This document shows positions 1 to 8,317 of a stretch of DNA of 64,000 bases, piece after piece (within the stretch, counting starts at the first letter, position 1; each line of letters begins with the position of its first letter). The position numbers were made by a program, and so were the translations under genes. The notes beneath the pieces are model-generated. The model was not told where the DNA came from and searched no databases. It saw nothing but the letters and a program-made list of their open reading frames with translations. Origin of the DNA: an uncultured Oscillospiraceae bacterium. Lineage in GTDB: Bacteria; Bacillota; Clostridia; Oscillospirales; Oscillospiraceae. The stretch is from assembly GCA_900754965.1 (NCBI GenBank), contig CAAEEO010000007.1, forward strand, positions 130,201-194,200. The letters run 5' to 3'.

Positions 1-813
1 GTAGAACATCTTCTGATAGTACTCTTTGCACTCCTCGTCAGACACTTCGCTCTTGCTCCGCTCCCAGATGGGCACCATGGTGTTCATCACCACTTCCTCC
101 ATCTTGGCCTTATACTCATATTTGGGTTTTCCGTTCTCGTCCAGTTCATCGGTCTCGACAAACTGATAATCCTCGATATCCATAGCGATGGGCCAGCGGA
201 TATAATCAGAATATTTCCGCACCAGATCCCGAATGACAAACTTATCCAGGAAAGAGGAATACTTCTCCCCGTCAGTGTCGGGTTTGATGTGCATGATCAC
301 TTCGGTACCCACATCCGTTTTATCCGGGCAGGCCGTGATGGTATAGCCGTCGGCACCGGTGCTGACCCACTGTGCGCCGCTCTCTTCCCCGTATTTCAGA
401 GAACGGACCGTGACCTTATCCGCAACCATGAATGCAGAGTAGAACCCCACGCCGAACTGGCCGATGATATTGGTGTCTTTTTCTGCCAGGTCTTCCTGCT
501 CGGTCTTGAACTTCAAAGAACCGGACTGGGCAATCACGCCCAGATTCTTCTCCATGTCCTCCTGGTTCATGCCGATGCCGTTATCCCGCACGGTGATGGT
601 CCGGGCCTCTTCATCCACGAAGAGTTTAATCTGGTAATCTTCTTTCTGATAGGGCACCTTGTCATCCGTCAAAGACAAATAACTCAGTTTGTCAATGGCG
701 TCGGATGCATTGGAGATGATTTCCCGCAGGAAAATCTCCTTATGGGTGTAAATAGAGTTGATCATCAGGTCCAGTACCCGCTTGGACTCTGCCTTAAATT
801 GTCTTTTTGCCAT
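1..813 (-). CDS. htpG: Molecular chaperone HtpG (Hsp90), C-terminal part outside the window
   Basis: Cytosolic ATP-dependent Hsp90 chaperone. I translated the first 271 codons by hand. They cover the GHKL ATPase domain: MAKRQFKAESKRVLDLMINS at the start, the REIISNASDAIDKL helix with the conserved Glu and Asn, the DNGIGM nucleotide motif, and IGQFGVGFYSAF of the ATP lid. The ATG at 813 has AGGAGG seven bases upstream. Middle and dimerisation domains lie beyond base 1. No CIRCE element is seen upstream, unlike groESL at 40.2 kb. Confidence 0.96.
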   Translation of the reverse strand, partial: MAKRQFKAESKRVLDLMINSIYTHKEIFLREIISNASDAIDKLSYLSLTDDKVPYQKEDYQIKLFVDEEARTITVRDNGIGMNQEDMEKNLGVIAQSGSLKFKTEQEDLAEKDTNIIGQFGVGFYSAFMVADKVTVRSLKYGEESGAQWVSTGADGYTITACPDKTDVGTEVIMHIKPDTDGEKYSSFLDKFVIRDLVRKYSDYIRWPIAMDIEDYQFVETDELDENGKPKYEYKAKMEEVVMNTMVPIWERSKSEVSDEECKEYYQKMFY

Positions 814-890
814 CGTGTGGCCTCCTGTATGATAAAATAATTGTATACACTTTCAGCCGCGGGGTCATAGGCCCAACGGTACGACATTAC

Positions 891-918
891 ATTATAACAT
901 ATTACTTCTGTTTTTCAA
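891..918 (-). promoter_or_regulatory. Sigma-A type promoter of htpG
   Basis: Reading leftwards, TTGAAA (913-918), a 16-base spacer and TATAAT (891-896), about 80 bases upstream of the htpG start. Confidence 0.65.
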
Positions 919-966
919 GGCAATTCCATGAATTTCAGCCCTTCCGCCCCGCTCGGAAGATTTCTA

Positions 967-995
967 TTGTAACCATTCCCAAATCAGTATATAAT
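967..995 (+). promoter_or_regulatory. Sigma-A type promoter of the AAA+ ATPase gene
   Basis: TTGTAA (967-972), 17-base spacer, TATAAT (990-995), 32 bases before the ATG at 1028. It is divergent from the htpG promoter. Confidence 0.65.
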
Positions 996-1027
996 CAAAC
1001 GCAACAAAAGAAACGGGGGACTGTGCC

Positions 1028-2464
1028 ATGCCCAGTAACTGGAAACGCTCACCGGAAGAACTGCATAAGATCTACCTGGCCAACACCGAGGCCTTTTACA
1101 AAGCCGCCGGGCGGGGTCTGGCCCCGCAGCTGGACCTGTTTGTCCGGCAGTGCGCCCTGGGGATGTGGAGCCGCTCCAGCGGCATCACCCAAAGCCATGT
1201 AGACACCTTCAACGCTCTCTACTCCAAAGGAACTGCCTCCCCGTCCTGGCTGCTCTGGCAGCTGACGGAAGAGGTCTGCCGTGCCGAGTCCTTTCTGCCC
1301 CCCATATTTTTCTGGAATCTTGCAGAAACAGACCATCAGCGCCGGACGGACACCTCCCGGGTCTTTATCCGCATGATTACAAACATTTTACTGTATCTGG
1401 CCGCAGTGGATGACGAAGTGACCTGGGACGAGGCATCTTACATCACCGACTGCACCCAGCGCCTGACTGCCATCTGTGATGCCAGCGGTGTCAAACCCTC
1501 CAAACCGGCCCTGAATGCTCAGGATTTTGTCACCAGCGGCGAACCGTCCTTTGGGGAGAAATTCGGCGCAAAACCCTCCGGCGGCCCGGCCGCTGATGCA
1601 CCTGTTTCCGCACCTGCCTCTGCGCCGGAACAGCCGCCCCGGCGCTCCGCCGAGGAGCTGCTGGCTGAGCTGAACGAGCTGGTCGGTCTGGATGAAGTCA
1701 AAAAAGATGTGAACAGCCTCATCAATCTCATCAAAGTCCGGAAACTCCGGCAGGCCAACGACCTTCCCGTGGCTCCCATGTCCCTGCACCTGGTATTTCT
1801 GGGCAATCCCGGCACCGGAAAGACCACGGTGGCCCGGTTGCTGGCACAGTTGTACGCCGCCATCGGCGTGCTGAGCAAAGGGCAGCTGGTGGAAGTGGAT
1901 CGCTCCGGCCTGGTGGCAGGATTCGTGGGGCAGACCGCACTGAAAACGCAGGAAGTCATCGCCTCTGCCATGGGCGGCGTGCTGTTCATCGACGAGGCTT
2001 ATTCCCTGGCCATGGGCGGGGAAAACGACTTCGGGCGAGAGGCCATTGACACCATCCTCAAAGCCATGGAGGATCATCGGGACGATCTGGTGGTGATCGT
2101 GGCGGGCTACGACGGGCCTATGGAGAAATTTCTCTCCTCCAATCCGGGTCTGGAGTCCCGATTCAACAAGTATTTTTACTTCCCGGATTACACCGGAGAG
2201 CAGCTGTTTACCATTTTCCAGAGCCAGTGCCGGAAAAACGGCTATACCCTTTCCCCGGAGTCCGAGGAACAGGCAAAAGCGCTGTTTCAGGATCTGTATG
2301 ACCACCGGGACGAGAACTTCGGCAACGGCCGCACGGTACGCAACCTCTTTGAGCAGATGGTCGTGCGCCAGTCCAACCGGGTAGCCGCCATGGATTCCCC
2401 TACCCGGGAGGAACTGATGACCTTCCTGCCGGAAGATTTTACAGACCCCATCCCGGAAGAATAA
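1028..2464 (+). CDS. AAA+ ATPase of the CbxX/CfqX (SpoVK-like) family with an N-terminal TerB-like region
   Basis: 478 aa. The C-terminal half is a CbbX/SpoVK-type AAA+ module: Walker A GNPGTGKTT at 259-267, Walker B with VLFIDEAYSLA near 316-326, arginine-finger region SRFNKYFYFPDYT, and an FGNGRTVRNLFE helical lid. Residues 1-150 are helical, and LAAVDDEVTWDEASYI resembles the acidic motif of TerB-like domains. A Pro/Ala linker (about 175-205) joins the two. The family includes SpoVK (sporulation) and the Rubisco activase CbbX; no Rubisco is here, so a remodelling role on an unknown target is inferred. The start has GGGGGA upstream. It runs alone into a strong terminator. Confidence 0.85.
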   Translation: MPSNWKRSPEELHKIYLANTEAFYKAAGRGLAPQLDLFVRQCALGMWSRSSGITQSHVDTFNALYSKGTASPSWLLWQLTEEVCRAESFLPPIFFWNLAETDHQRRTDTSRVFIRMITNILLYLAAVDDEVTWDEASYITDCTQRLTAICDASGVKPSKPALNAQDFVTSGEPSFGEKFGAKPSGGPAADAPVSAPASAPEQPPRRSAEELLAELNELVGLDEVKKDVNSLINLIKVRKLRQANDLPVAPMSLHLVFLGNPGTGKTTVARLLAQLYAAIGVLSKGQLVEVDRSGLVAGFVGQTALKTQEVIASAMGGVLFIDEAYSLAMGGENDFGREAIDTILKAMEDHRDDLVVIVAGYDGPMEKFLSSNPGLESRFNKYFYFPDYTGEQLFTIFQSQCRKNGYTLSPESEEQAKALFQDLYDHRDENFGNGRTVRNLFEQMVVRQSNRVAAMDSPTREELMTFLPEDFTDPIPEE

Positions 2465-2470
2465 ACCCAA

Positions 2471-2500
2471 ACACCGCCTGCGGAATCCGCAGGCGGTGTT
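2471..2500. terminator. Bidirectional terminator between the AAA+ gene and the hydrolase gene
   Basis: Perfect inverted repeat ACACCGCCTGCGG / CCGCAGGCGGTGT with a three-base loop between two converging genes; TTTTC follows on the plus strand. Confidence 0.8.
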
Positions 2501-2518
2501 TTCACAAAGGTGTTCAAT

Positions 2519-3730
2519 TTATTGCACAGCCGAAAATGTGTAGCAATAGGCCGGATCGTCGTAGTGTTCATTGGCTACCCAGTGCATGGTGCAGTTTTTC
2601 AGGTCAAATACTGCGCTATGTACCGTGACCCCGGTGGAGTTGGGCCAGACCCTCCGACCGATGGTCTGCAAAAAGCCCATCGCCTGGTCGGTATCGGCCA
2701 CCACACCGCCGCAGCCGGACAAATCCTCATACAGCGACTGGTATCGGTCAAAACCCGTCCGGGCTGCCGGGTCTTCATAATAGTCCGGGACCACCACGAA
2801 GTTGGTCAGCCACTGGAAGTCACTCTCGGCCTCCCAGGTTCCCAGTTCTGCATCTTCGTCATTGTAATATACATGCAGGGTTCGGGCCGCTCCGTCCGTG
2901 TCGGTTCCGTCCGTTCCGGCAGTCCACTCCAGAATGGCGCTGCGCCCGGTGCTGTCAGCCACCATATAGTGGAACGAAGTGTGGGTGGAGTCATGGAGAT
3001 CGTAGGCCGCTGCCAGTTCCACTGCCTCTTCCACGCTGTCGGCATAGTCCAAAATCAGCCGCAGCAGCGTGGTGGAGGTGATGTCCGGTTTTTCCGTCTG
3101 CTGATCCGTAGCAACTACACCGCCATCCGGTCCCTGCATGGTCATCAGAATGGCACAGGCCACCCCGGCATCATTCACGCCGTCTAGCGGCGCATAGGGC
3201 GCTGCCAGACAGTTGATGCGGTCCATCATTCCCTCGACGCCCCGTTCCTCGTCAATCCCCAAAAACTGCAGGTCCACCGTGGACACCGAAGCATGCCGGC
3301 CATCGGTGGGATGGGTGGTGACGATGCAGGTATTGGTGGGATCAAAGTCATAGTTCCGGCCAAACAGGGCATTTCCCTCTGCCGTCTGGGCCGTAAATGC
3401 CGCACAGCCGATGGTAGTGGTCTCGATTTTCATGGGGATCAGGCCCTTGGTAATGCTCTGCGTCACAAATCCGATCAATTCTCTATCGTTGGATGCCCCG
3501 CCCTGCTCCAGAAATTCCGGGAAGTAGTAGTTTCCCTGCACCTCCATCTGATACACTGCGCCGTCCCGGTGGTCCGGGTCTGCCGGCTGCAGCATTTCAA
3601 AACTGAGCAGCGTGGCCAGTTCATTGTGCCACAGTCCCACCACCGCAGTGACGCCCACTGCAATCAGCAGCAGCAATGCGACCACGGCGATTTTCCATCC
3701 CTTCCGGGATGTCTTTCTGGTTTCTTCCAT
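2519..3730 (-). CDS. Membrane-anchored linear amide C-N hydrolase (Ntn-hydrolase, C45 / choloylglycine-hydrolase-like)
   Basis: 403 aa from the ATG at 3730, which has AAGGGAG seven bases upstream; an ATG at 3748 overlapping the marR stop would add six residues. One N-terminal transmembrane anchor (about residues 13-33) precedes an extracytoplasmic Ntn-hydrolase fold. TTIGCAAFTA provides the probable nucleophile (Cys109 from this start), and the following GRNYDF matches the R-N-x-D motif of acyltransferase/penicillin acylase/bile-salt hydrolase relatives; GVNDAGVACAILM is also typical. In many relatives the nucleophile is exposed by cleavage before Cys; here about 108 residues precede it. Substrate unknown; N-acyl amide cleavage is a family-level inference. 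Cotranscribed with the MarR gene. Confidence 0.72.
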   Translation of the reverse strand: MEETRKTSRKGWKIAVVALLLLIAVGVTAVVGLWHNELATLLSFEMLQPADPDHRDGAVYQMEVQGNYYFPEFLEQGGASNDRELIGFVTQSITKGLIPMKIETTTIGCAAFTAQTAEGNALFGRNYDFDPTNTCIVTTHPTDGRHASVSTVDLQFLGIDEERGVEGMMDRINCLAAPYAPLDGVNDAGVACAILMTMQGPDGGVVATDQQTEKPDITSTTLLRLILDYADSVEEAVELAAAYDLHDSTHTSFHYMVADSTGRSAILEWTAGTDGTDTDGAARTLHVYYNDEDAELGTWEAESDFQWLTNFVVVPDYYEDPAARTGFDRYQSLYEDLSGCGGVVADTDQAMGFLQTIGRRVWPNSTGVTVHSAVFDLKNCTMHWVANEHYDDPAYCYTFSAVQ

Positions 3731-3747
3731 TCTGTTCTCCCTTCTCA

Positions 3748-4200
3748 TCAGTCATCACAACGGCCCAGTGCCCGCCCGGCAGCCGCCGCCACCATTCGGA
3801 ACACTTCCAATACCCGCTCTCCGTTCTCTTCTCCCACCTCTTCCCGGAGTTTTGCCACCACTTCCAGGCTGTGGCAATGCTCCTGCTCAAAATGGGTCAT
3901 TTCCTCCGGATTCAGCCGCACCATGGTCACATGGCGGTTTTCCGCAGAGGGGCTGCGGAGAATATATCCCTCTTTCTCCATATTCCGCAGCGTGCGGCTC
4001 ATCAGGGATTTGTCCATCCCCGTCCGGCGGACCAGTTCCGTCTGACTCAGGCCTTCCTCTCCATTCTGTCGGGCATTCCAAAGCAAATTACAAATCAGTG
4101 CCGTATTAAAGGGCATTTTCGATACGATGCGGGCATTGTTCAGCTGCACAGACAGCTGCAGCCAACTTTCCAGCAGTGCCTCGTCCAAAGAATTTTCCAT
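3748..4200 (-). CDS. MarR family transcriptional regulator
   Basis: 150 aa from the ATG at 4200 (MENSLDEALLESWLQLS), chosen because GGAGGCGCAAG precedes it. The winged-helix core reads LICNLLWNARQNGEEGLSQTELVRRTGMDKSLMSRTLRNMEKEGYILR, followed by a wing with ENRHVTMVRLNPEE. Dimeric repressors of this family usually bind a palindrome over their own promoter, and two such palindromes lie just upstream. Its stop abuts the upstream ATG of the hydrolase gene, so the hydrolase is a likely direct target. Confidence 0.85.
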   Translation of the reverse strand: MENSLDEALLESWLQLSVQLNNARIVSKMPFNTALICNLLWNARQNGEEGLSQTELVRRTGMDKSLMSRTLRNMEKEGYILRSPSAENRHVTMVRLNPEEMTHFEQEHCHSLEVVAKLREEVGEENGERVLEVFRMVAAAAGRALGRCDD

Positions 4201-4213
4201 CTTGCGCCTCCAT

Positions 4214-4231
4214 AAGTGGACTTTGTCAACT
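4214..4231. promoter_or_regulatory. MarR operator candidate 1
   Basis: AAGTGGACTTTGTCAACT, an imperfect palindrome (AGTGGAC/GTCAACT around TTT) lying over the transcription start side of the marR promoter. Confidence 0.65.
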
Positions 4232-4236
4232 CCGCG

Positions 4237-4265
4237 AGTATAGCACCGCAAGTAGACTTTGTCAA
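4237..4265 (-). promoter_or_regulatory. Sigma-A promoter of the marR-hydrolase operon
   Basis: Leftward TTGACA (4260-4265), 17-base spacer, TATACT (4237-4242). The -35 hexamer sits inside the second palindrome, as expected for repression by occlusion. Confidence 0.8.
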
Positions 4266-4268
4266 CTT
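4250..4268. promoter_or_regulatory. MarR operator candidate 2
   Basis: AAGTAGACTTTGTCAACTT, nearly identical to the first site and 36 bases from it, about 3.5 helical turns. It covers the -35 box. Confidence 0.65.
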
Positions 4269-4330
4269 ATTTTCCATACAACGAAAAAACAGGCCGCCTC
4301 CGCAGCCTGTTTTTCCCATCAATCCGCAGC

Positions 4331-4366
4331 AAAAATCCCCCGGTCTGCCAGCGGCAGACCGGGGGA
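4331..4366 (-). terminator. Terminator of the fhs-fchA-folD-nudix operon
   Basis: Stem TCCCCCGGTCTGCC / GGCAGACCGGGGGA with loop AGC (4336-4366), followed leftwards by TTTTT. Confidence 0.85.
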
Positions 4367-4374
4367 TCGCCCGT

Positions 4375-4944
4375 TTATTGTTCCGGTTCCCGGGACCACA
4401 TATAGCAGTATGCCTGCGCCCAGGAGCCAAAATATTCGGTACGGATCAGTTCCCGCACTTCTTCCTTGGAATACCAGGCCGCGTCGATCTCTTCGCCGCC
4501 CTCGTCATGGTGGCTGAACTGCCCGGTGGCCGTCCCGATCACGCAGGAAGTGGTCTCGTTGGAGATCCCCACTGCGCAAAAGGCGCCCTTGAGCACATCC
4601 CGGATGCGCACCATATCCAGTCCGGTCTCTTCTTTCAGCTCCCGCACGGCGCACTCCGCCGCCGTTTCGCCTTCATCAATCAGGCCTGCGGGAAAACCGT
4701 AAATCGTCCGTCCCAATTCCAGCCGGAACTCTCTGAGCAGCACCACATGCTCATCGCTGGGGTCATTGACGATCATCACCACCGCGTCGGTGGAGTGGTC
4801 GTACAATTTCTCCATAGAGTCGATCTCCTTGTCCCGGGAAACCATTTCGTACACTTTTTCGTGACCTTGCTCGTCCTCATAGGTCACATGGTAGTAGTCC
4901 AGGTATTCCCCGTCATGAATCTTCTCGATTTTCTGATACTTCAT
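4375..4944 (-). CDS. NUDIX hydrolase, ADP-ribose pyrophosphatase type
   Basis: 189 aa. The Nudix box is complete: GLIDEGETAAECAVRELKEE followed by TGLD matches GX5EX7REUXEEXGU. The sequence around it (IYGFPAGLIDEGE, IVNDPSDEHVVLLREFR) is like ADP-ribose pyrophosphatases, which cut ADP-ribose to AMP and ribose 5-phosphate. The ATG at 4944 overlaps the folD stop (ATGA), so translation is coupled. Why a Nudix enzyme closes a folate operon is not evident; turnover of NAD(P)-derived ADP-ribose or damaged cofactor is a guess. Confidence 0.85.
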   Translation of the reverse strand: MKYQKIEKIHDGEYLDYYHVTYEDEQGHEKVYEMVSRDKEIDSMEKLYDHSTDAVVMIVNDPSDEHVVLLREFRLELGRTIYGFPAGLIDEGETAAECAVRELKEETGLDMVRIRDVLKGAFCAVGISNETTSCVIGTATGQFSHHDEGGEEIDAAWYSKEEVRELIRTEYFGSWAQAYCYMWSREPEQ

Positions 4945-5813
4945 TTGCCCGCGCCCCGTTCCGCAGCCTTTTTGGCTGCCTGGACCACATGCTGTACCAG
5001 TACCGCCGTAGTCACCGAGCCGATTCCACCGGGTACCGGCGTGATGGCGCCCACTTTGATGGCCACTGCGCCGAAATCCACATCGCCGCACAGTTTGCCC
5101 GAGCCGGGATCTTCATTGATGCCCACATCGATCACTGTCTGGTGCTCAGAGAAGTACTCTCCGTCGTAAGCTTTTGCCCGGCCGGTGGCCAGAACCACCA
5201 GATCGGCCTTCCGGGTGATTTCGCTGAGTTTGGAAGTCCGGCTGTGGCACAAGGTCACGGTGGCGTCCTTGGCCATCATCATCATGCTCAGCGGCCGGCC
5301 CACCACCAGGCTCCGTCCCACTACCGCCACCCGGCGGCCCTGCAATTCGATGCCGTAATACTCCAGCAGCTCCATCACCGCCTGGGCTGTGCAGGGCGCA
5401 AATCCGATGCCGCTGCCGGTGAACACACCGCCCAGACTCATATCCGTCACGCCGTCCACATCCTTGGCAGGATGAATGGCATGGCGCACGGCCTCGCTGT
5501 TGATATGTTCCGGCATGGGGAAGAACACCATGATGCCGTGGACAATGGGACTTTCATTCAGGGTATGGATGGTCTCCAACACCTTTTCCGTGGTCGCCCC
5601 CTGGGCCAGTGCCGCCGTTACGGCGCTCACGCCGCCCTTGGCCATATTCTTTTTGATGCTCTCCTCATAAGCCAGCACAGCAGGGTCTTCTCCCACCCGC
5701 ACCATGGCCAGCACCGGGGTCACGCCCTGGGCGGTCAGTGCAGCGCTGGTTTTTGCCGCTTGGTCATAGATTGCCTGGGCGACCGGTGCGCCCTGGAGTA
5801 AAATCGTGCTCAT
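4941..5813 (-). CDS. folD: Methylenetetrahydrofolate dehydrogenase FolD, probably without cyclohydrolase activity
   Basis: 290 aa, normal family length. It should oxidise 5,10-methylene-THF to 5,10-methenyl-THF with NAD(P)+. Family landmarks are VGEDPAVLAY, KDVDG (Asp retained), the Rossmann stretch GRSLVVGRPLSMM, and ITPVPGGIGSVT. By hand alignment to E. coli FolD, the catalytic lysine of the YxxxK motif (Lys54) is isoleucine at position 53, and the QLPLP glutamine (Gln98) is replaced in FFPMP. Both residues serve the cyclohydrolase step, so this protein is probably a dehydrogenase only, and FchA next door would supply the missing activity. It overlaps fchA and the nudix gene by ATGA. Confidence 0.93.
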   Translation of the reverse strand: MSTILLQGAPVAQAIYDQAAKTSAALTAQGVTPVLAMVRVGEDPAVLAYEESIKKNMAKGGVSAVTAALAQGATTEKVLETIHTLNESPIVHGIMVFFPMPEHINSEAVRHAIHPAKDVDGVTDMSLGGVFTGSGIGFAPCTAQAVMELLEYYGIELQGRRVAVVGRSLVVGRPLSMMMMAKDATVTLCHSRTSKLSEITRKADLVVLATGRAKAYDGEYFSEHQTVIDVGINEDPGSGKLCGDVDFGAVAIKVGAITPVPGGIGSVTTAVLVQHVVQAAKKAAERGAGK

Positions 5814-6448
5814 TTCGTACTCTCCGCTTGCTTTTTCAGTTTTTGGTAGACCTGTTCATAGGTCGTCTTTGCGATTGGCCCGTATTTCCGGGTCAGCCGG
5901 TCCACCTCATCGTTCAGTTTCCGGGCGTAGACCCGATCCCGCATCAGTCTGGTATTCACCAGCACATTCAGCGCCGCGCCGGACATGGCAGCCCAGCACA
6001 ATGCTGCGCCGGTCCCGGCGTCCGAAACAGCCAATCGGCTGCCCTTTTCGGCAAATTCCCGATGCAGTTCAATCATCCGGCAGGATAAGCGCAGGATCTC
6101 CATCGGCGGCTGCGCCGCCTGACGCAGGCACCGCTCCATGGTTTCCCGATAATTGGGGGCATTTTTATCCATCCCATAGGCCTCCGACAGGGGAGCAAAG
6201 GCCTCTGCATCCTTCTGGACCAGCTTTTCCAGTTCCTCCCGGATCTGCTCCGCCTCACTCATCAGGCAGTACATATCCTCTTCCACATCCTGGTAGGCCG
6301 CCTTATTCACCGTCAGGTTGGCCACCATGGAGCCCAGTGCGGCCCCCAGTGCGGCAGTCAGCGCAGACGCCCCGCCGCCTCCGGGCACTGCATCCCGGGA
6401 TGCCAATGCCTGCAAAAACGCATCAATGGGAAACTTTGAAAATTCCAT
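5810..6448 (-). CDS. fchA: Methenyltetrahydrofolate cyclohydrolase FchA
   Basis: 212 aa from the ATG at 6448, behind GGGAGGTAGCT. FTCD cyclodeaminase/cyclohydrolase fold: the PGGGGASALTAALGAALG glycine-rich N-terminal helix and SMVANLT are diagnostic. It interconverts methenyl-THF and 10-formyl-THF. Its stop overlaps the folD start, and fhs lies 24 bases upstream, giving the enzyme order of the folate one-carbon branch. Its presence beside a FolD lacking key cyclohydrolase residues suggests it is required rather than redundant. Confidence 0.9.
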   Translation of the reverse strand: MEFSKFPIDAFLQALASRDAVPGGGGASALTAALGAALGSMVANLTVNKAAYQDVEEDMYCLMSEAEQIREELEKLVQKDAEAFAPLSEAYGMDKNAPNYRETMERCLRQAAQPPMEILRLSCRMIELHREFAEKGSRLAVSDAGTGAALCWAAMSGAALNVLVNTRLMRDRVYARKLNDEVDRLTRKYGPIAKTTYEQVYQKLKKQAESTK

Positions 6449-6472
6449 AGCTACCTCCCGGACAACCAAAAC

Positions 6473-8143
6473 TCAGAACAGACCTGTGATCTTTCCGTCG
6501 TTGTCCACGTCAATCTTCTCTGCCGCCGGCACCTTGGGCAGGCCGGGCATGGTCATCACGTCTCCGGTCAGCGCCACAATGAATCCGGCGCCTGCAGAAA
6601 CTTTCAGGTTCCGCACAGTAATCTTGAAATGCTCCGGTGCGCCCAGTTTGGTGGGATCATCAGAGAAACTGTACTGGGTCTTGGCCATGCAGACCGGCAG
6701 CCGATCAAAGCCCAGTTCTTCCAGTTCCTTGACCTGCTTGACCGCATTGCCCACCAGTTCCACGCTGTCGGCATGGTAGATTTTCTTGGAAATGGCCTCA
6801 ATCTTCTCCAGAATCGTGCCCTCCGTCTCATAGCAGAAGGTGAAATCATTGGGCTGCTGGCACAGACGAACCACTTCCTCCGCCAGTTCCGTGCCGCCTT
6901 CGCCGCCCTTGGCCCAGACTTCAGACAGCACCACGTTCACGCCCAGAGCCTTGCAGCGCTCCTCCACCAGTTTCAGTTCCCGCTCCGTGTCAGAGGGGAA
7001 ACGGTTCAGCGCCACCACAGCGGGCAGGCGATACACTTTCGTGATATTCTCCACATGACGCAGCAGGTTGGGCAGTCCCTTCTCCAGTGCCTCCAGATTT
7101 TCTTCATTCAGGTCGGCCTTGTCCACGCCGCCATGAAGTTTCAGTGCCCGCACAGTGCCGACAATGACCACAGCGTCGGGTTTCAGTCCGGCAATGCGGC
7201 ACTTGATATCCAGGAATTTTTCTGCGCCCAGATCTGCGCCAAATCCGGCCTCGGTCACGCAGTAGTCGCCCAATTTCATGGCCATCCGCGTGGCAGTGAC
7301 GCTGTTGCAGCCGTGGGCAATATTTGCAAAGGGTCCGCAATGTACGAAAGCGGGGGTATGTTCCAGAGTCTGGACCAGGTTGGGTTTCAATGCGTCCTTC
7401 AGCAGGGCAGCCATGGCGCCCTGGGCTTTCAGATCGCCGGCAGTCACCGGTTTTCCGTCATAGGTATAGGCCACAATGATCCGGGCAAGACGCTGTTTCA
7501 GATCCTCGATGCTGTCCGACAGGCACAGCACAGCCATCACCTCACTGGCCACGGTGATGTCGAATCCGTCTTCCCGGGGCACGCCCTGCATCCGACCGCC
7601 CAGACCGCACACGATGTTCCGCAGCTGCCGGTCGTTCATGTCCACGCACCGTTTCCAGGTGACCCGTTTCACATCGATCCCCAGTCGGTTGCCCTGCTGA
7701 ATATGGTTGTCCAGCATGGCTGCCAGCAGGTTGTTGGCCGCACCGATGGCGTGGAAGTCACCGGTGAAGTGGAGGTTGATGTCCTCCATGGGGACCACCT
7801 GAGCATAACCGCCGCCGGCTGCGCCGCCCTTGACGCCGAACACAGGTCCCAGAGAAGGTTCCCGCAGCGCAATGATCGGCCGTTTCCCGATCTTCCGCAG
7901 TGCGTCGCCCAGTCCCACCGTGGTCGTGGTCTTGCCCTCGCCGGCAGCAGTAGGCGTCATCGCCGTGACCAGTATCAGCTTTCCGTCCGGCTTGTCTGCC
8001 AGATCTTTCAGCAGCCGCAGGTCAACTTTGGCTTTGTACCGTCCGTACTGCTCCAGATAATCCTCTGCGATACCGGCCCGGGCGGCCACCTGACCGATGG
8101 GCTCCATCACTGTTTCCTGTGCGATCTCAATATCCGTTTTCAT
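6473..8143 (-). CDS. fhs: Formate--tetrahydrofolate ligase
   Basis: 556 aa, the usual length. It makes 10-formyl-THF from formate, THF and ATP. The P-loop [18 protein letters not shown] and the neighbouring [28 protein letters not shown] stretch are characteristic. I set the start at ATG 8143 (MKTDIEIAQ), seven bases after AAAGGGG; the in-frame TTG two codons earlier is less likely. First gene of the fhs-fchA-folD-nudix operon. No methyl branch genes beyond folD or CO dehydrogenase are in the window, so acetogenesis cannot be claimed. Confidence 0.97.
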   Translation of the reverse strand: MKTDIEIAQETVMEPIGQVAARAGIAEDYLEQYGRYKAKVDLRLLKDLADKPDGKLILVTAMTPTAAGEGKTTTTVGLGDALRKIGKRPIIALREPSLGPVFGVKGGAAGGGYAQVVPMEDINLHFTGDFHAIGAANNLLAAMLDNHIQQGNRLGIDVKRVTWKRCVDMNDRQLRNIVCGLGGRMQGVPREDGFDITVASEVMAVLCLSDSIEDLKQRLARIIVAYTYDGKPVTAGDLKAQGAMAALLKDALKPNLVQTLEHTPAFVHCGPFANIAHGCNSVTATRMAMKLGDYCVTEAGFGADLGAEKFLDIKCRIAGLKPDAVVIVGTVRALKLHGGVDKADLNEENLEALEKGLPNLLRHVENITKVYRLPAVVALNRFPSDTERELKLVEERCKALGVNVVLSEVWAKGGEGGTELAEEVVRLCQQPNDFTFCYETEGTILEKIEAISKKIYHADSVELVGNAVKQVKELEELGFDRLPVCMAKTQYSFSDDPTKLGAPEHFKITVRNLKVSAGAGFIVALTGDVMTMPGLPKVPAAEKIDVDNDGKITGLF

Positions 8144-8188
8144 ACGCAAACCCCTTTCAAAATTTCGTTTGTAAAGTTGTGCCTCTGC

Positions 8189-8217
8189 ATTGTACCATAC
8201 CCGGCCGATAATTGGAA
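8189..8217 (-). promoter_or_regulatory. Promoter of the fhs operon
   Basis: Leftward TTCCAA (8212-8217), 17-base spacer ending in TGG, then TACAAT (8189-8194). Confidence 0.5.
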
Positions 8218-8254
8218 CTACTGATGGAAAAATAACAAATTATTTCCGTCGTGC

Positions 8255-8283
8255 TTGCGTGTTTGCCCCTGGGACGGTATAAT
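8255..8283 (+). promoter_or_regulatory. Promoter of the coiled-coil protein gene
   Basis: TTGCGT (8255-8260), 17-base spacer, TATAAT (8278-8283), 34 bases before the TTG start. Confidence 0.6.
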
Positions 8284-8317
8284 AGGATGCAGAAATCAGG
8301 AAAGGGGATTTCCAGCT

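Noticed and set aside
2510..4251. Plus-strand frames opposite the hydrolase and marR genes
   Set aside because: Shadows of the minus-strand genes, without starts or motifs.
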